Positions 63,356-64,000 of a DNA stretch of 64,000 bases are shown piece after piece. Each line of letters starts with the position of its first letter. Position 1 is the stretch's first letter. The notes beneath the pieces were generated by a model. That model did no database searches, was not told the origin of the DNA, and saw only the letters and a list, made by a program, of their open reading frames with translations. The DNA is from Streptomyces aureocirculatus. GTDB lineage: Bacteria; Actinomycetota; Actinomycetes; Streptomycetales; Streptomycetaceae. A program made the translations under genes and the position numbers. The stretch is taken from positions 67,913 to 131,912 of the forward strand of contig NZ_JOAP01000040.1 of NCBI RefSeq assembly GCF_000720475.1, given 5' to 3'.

Positions 63356-64000
63356 CTACTCGCTCGCCCCGTGGCAGTTGGAGTACGCCTGCCCCGCCCC
63401 ACACCAACACCCATCCCCCCGCTCCGGCGGCCACCCCACAGCCCGCCCCCGCGCGGCCAGCGTCGTCGCGTACTGGGGGAGCAGCGAGGTGTCCCCCGGG
63501 GAGGCGCCCTCCGAGGCGGCGAAGGCCTCGTAGGAGGGGACTGTGCCCGTGACGATGCCCAGGTTCGGGGTGCCCGAGGCGGAGAGTTGTCGTAGCGAAG
63601 ACTCTATGGTCGCCAAGTGGGCCTCGTGGGAGGGGTATTCGGCGGTGAGGGACGGGTACGCCGTCAGGAGTTCCGTGAGTTCGGCGGACGGCCAGTGCAG
63701 GATCGCCACCGGGAACGGGCGGGACAGCGCGTCCCGGTAGGAGCCCAGTTCCGCCTGGAGGCGGGTGATCTCGGCGCGGAGGTCCTCGGGGTTCTCCGAG
63801 CCGAGGGCCCAGATCCGCTTGGGGTCGTGCAGTTCGTCCAGGGGGACCGGCGTGCGGCCCGCCGCCGCGGCGCGTGCGCGGTGCACCCGGTCCGCGAGGC
63901 CGTCCCACGCGTCGTGGGCCTCGCCCAGGAGGCGGCGTACCCGGTGGCGGCCGAAGAGGAGCGGGTGGGTGGGGTAGGGGGGTTCCGCGCCCGCCGCGCC
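63356..64000 (-). CDS. SEC-C motif protein, 5' end outside the window
   Basis: A partial gene; the frame is open to the window edge. At least 214 residues are visible: RVRRLLGEAHDAWDGLADRVHRARAAAAG, a coiled-coil-like ENPEDLRAEITRLQAELGSYRDAL, a helical domain, and a C-terminal SEC-C zinc motif CWCGAGQAYSNCHG. SEC-C motifs occur at the end of SecA and many unrelated proteins as small metal-binding modules. Codon use returns to the host pattern, so this may be chromosome backbone beyond the restriction island. Confidence 0.8.
   Translation of the reverse strand, partial: GAAGAEPPYPTHPLLFGRHRVRRLLGEAHDAWDGLADRVHRARAAAAGRTPVPLDELHDPKRIWALGSENPEDLRAEITRLQAELGSYRDALSRPFPVAILHWPSAELTELLTAYPSLTAEYPSHEAHLATIESSLRQLSASGTPNLGIVTGTVPSYEAFAASEGASPGDTSLLPQYATTLAARGRAVGWPPERGDGCWCGAGQAYSNCHGASE

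Overview
This is a high-GC actinobacterial chromosome segment that I read as Streptomyces. The evidence is very high third-position GC, frequent GTG starts, an SsgA-like sporulation protein, DasR-type operators, DUF397/Scr1-like/ATPase trios and gene order that, from memory, follows the S. coelicolor region around hpd (SCO2927) down to about SCO2890. No plasmid, prophage, integrase, CRISPR array or secondary-metabolite cluster is seen.

Core part (1-45.5 kb). Lrp/AsnC regulator and divergent hpd (tyrosine catabolism), a membrane TPR protein, a GlcD-type FAD oxidase, ssgG, two RDD membrane proteins, a secreted M6 protease, a YVTN beta-propeller protein ending in a 34-base poly-G tract, nicotinamidase and nicotinate phosphoribosyltransferase (NAD salvage), clpS-DUF2017, an amino-acid permease, and a CysO/CysM cysteine-synthesis locus. 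In that locus the JAMM protease gene is separated from cysO-cysM by a cobalamin-riboswitch-controlled B12 transporter operon. There follow GlcNAc PTS genes nagE2/nagE1/nagF with DasR sites, rph, rdgB, tRNA-Leu(TAG), a ProP-like transporter, bcp, a GroES-like gene, a guanidine-III riboswitch with gdx (sugE), a large class A PBP, a three-gene ABC-2 exporter, DUF1707, an SGNH hydrolase and DUF445.

Accessory part (45.5-63.3 kb). First comes a three-gene operon (large membrane protein, unknown 173-aa protein, zinc nucleoside deaminase) that ends on a truncated inverted paralogue of a small membrane gene further on. Next are a GlxA-type regulator and MFS transporter, then a regulatory trio (XRE/DUF5753, DUF397, HATPase). 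The region ends in a dense restriction-modification island: XRE regulator, WH-HNH protein, ParB-like protein and SNF2-type helicase in one operon; a convergent C5-cytosine methyltransferase; and, across a perfect 38-bp palindrome, a second WH-HNH nuclease and a second C5 methyltransferase. A Vsr endonuclease and a NaeI-family restriction enzyme lie on the opposite strand. A SEC-C protein runs off the right end.

The best candidates for something undescribed are the WH-HNH/ParB-like/helicase/paired-methyltransferase/NaeI-like island and the membrane protein-deaminase operon. A second theme is unusually frequent minisatellite growth at gene ends (nicotinamidase C-terminus, BtuC, ABC-ATPase and MFS N-termini), together with hierarchical intergenic repeats. 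Statements about families and synteny rest on recall; no search was run.
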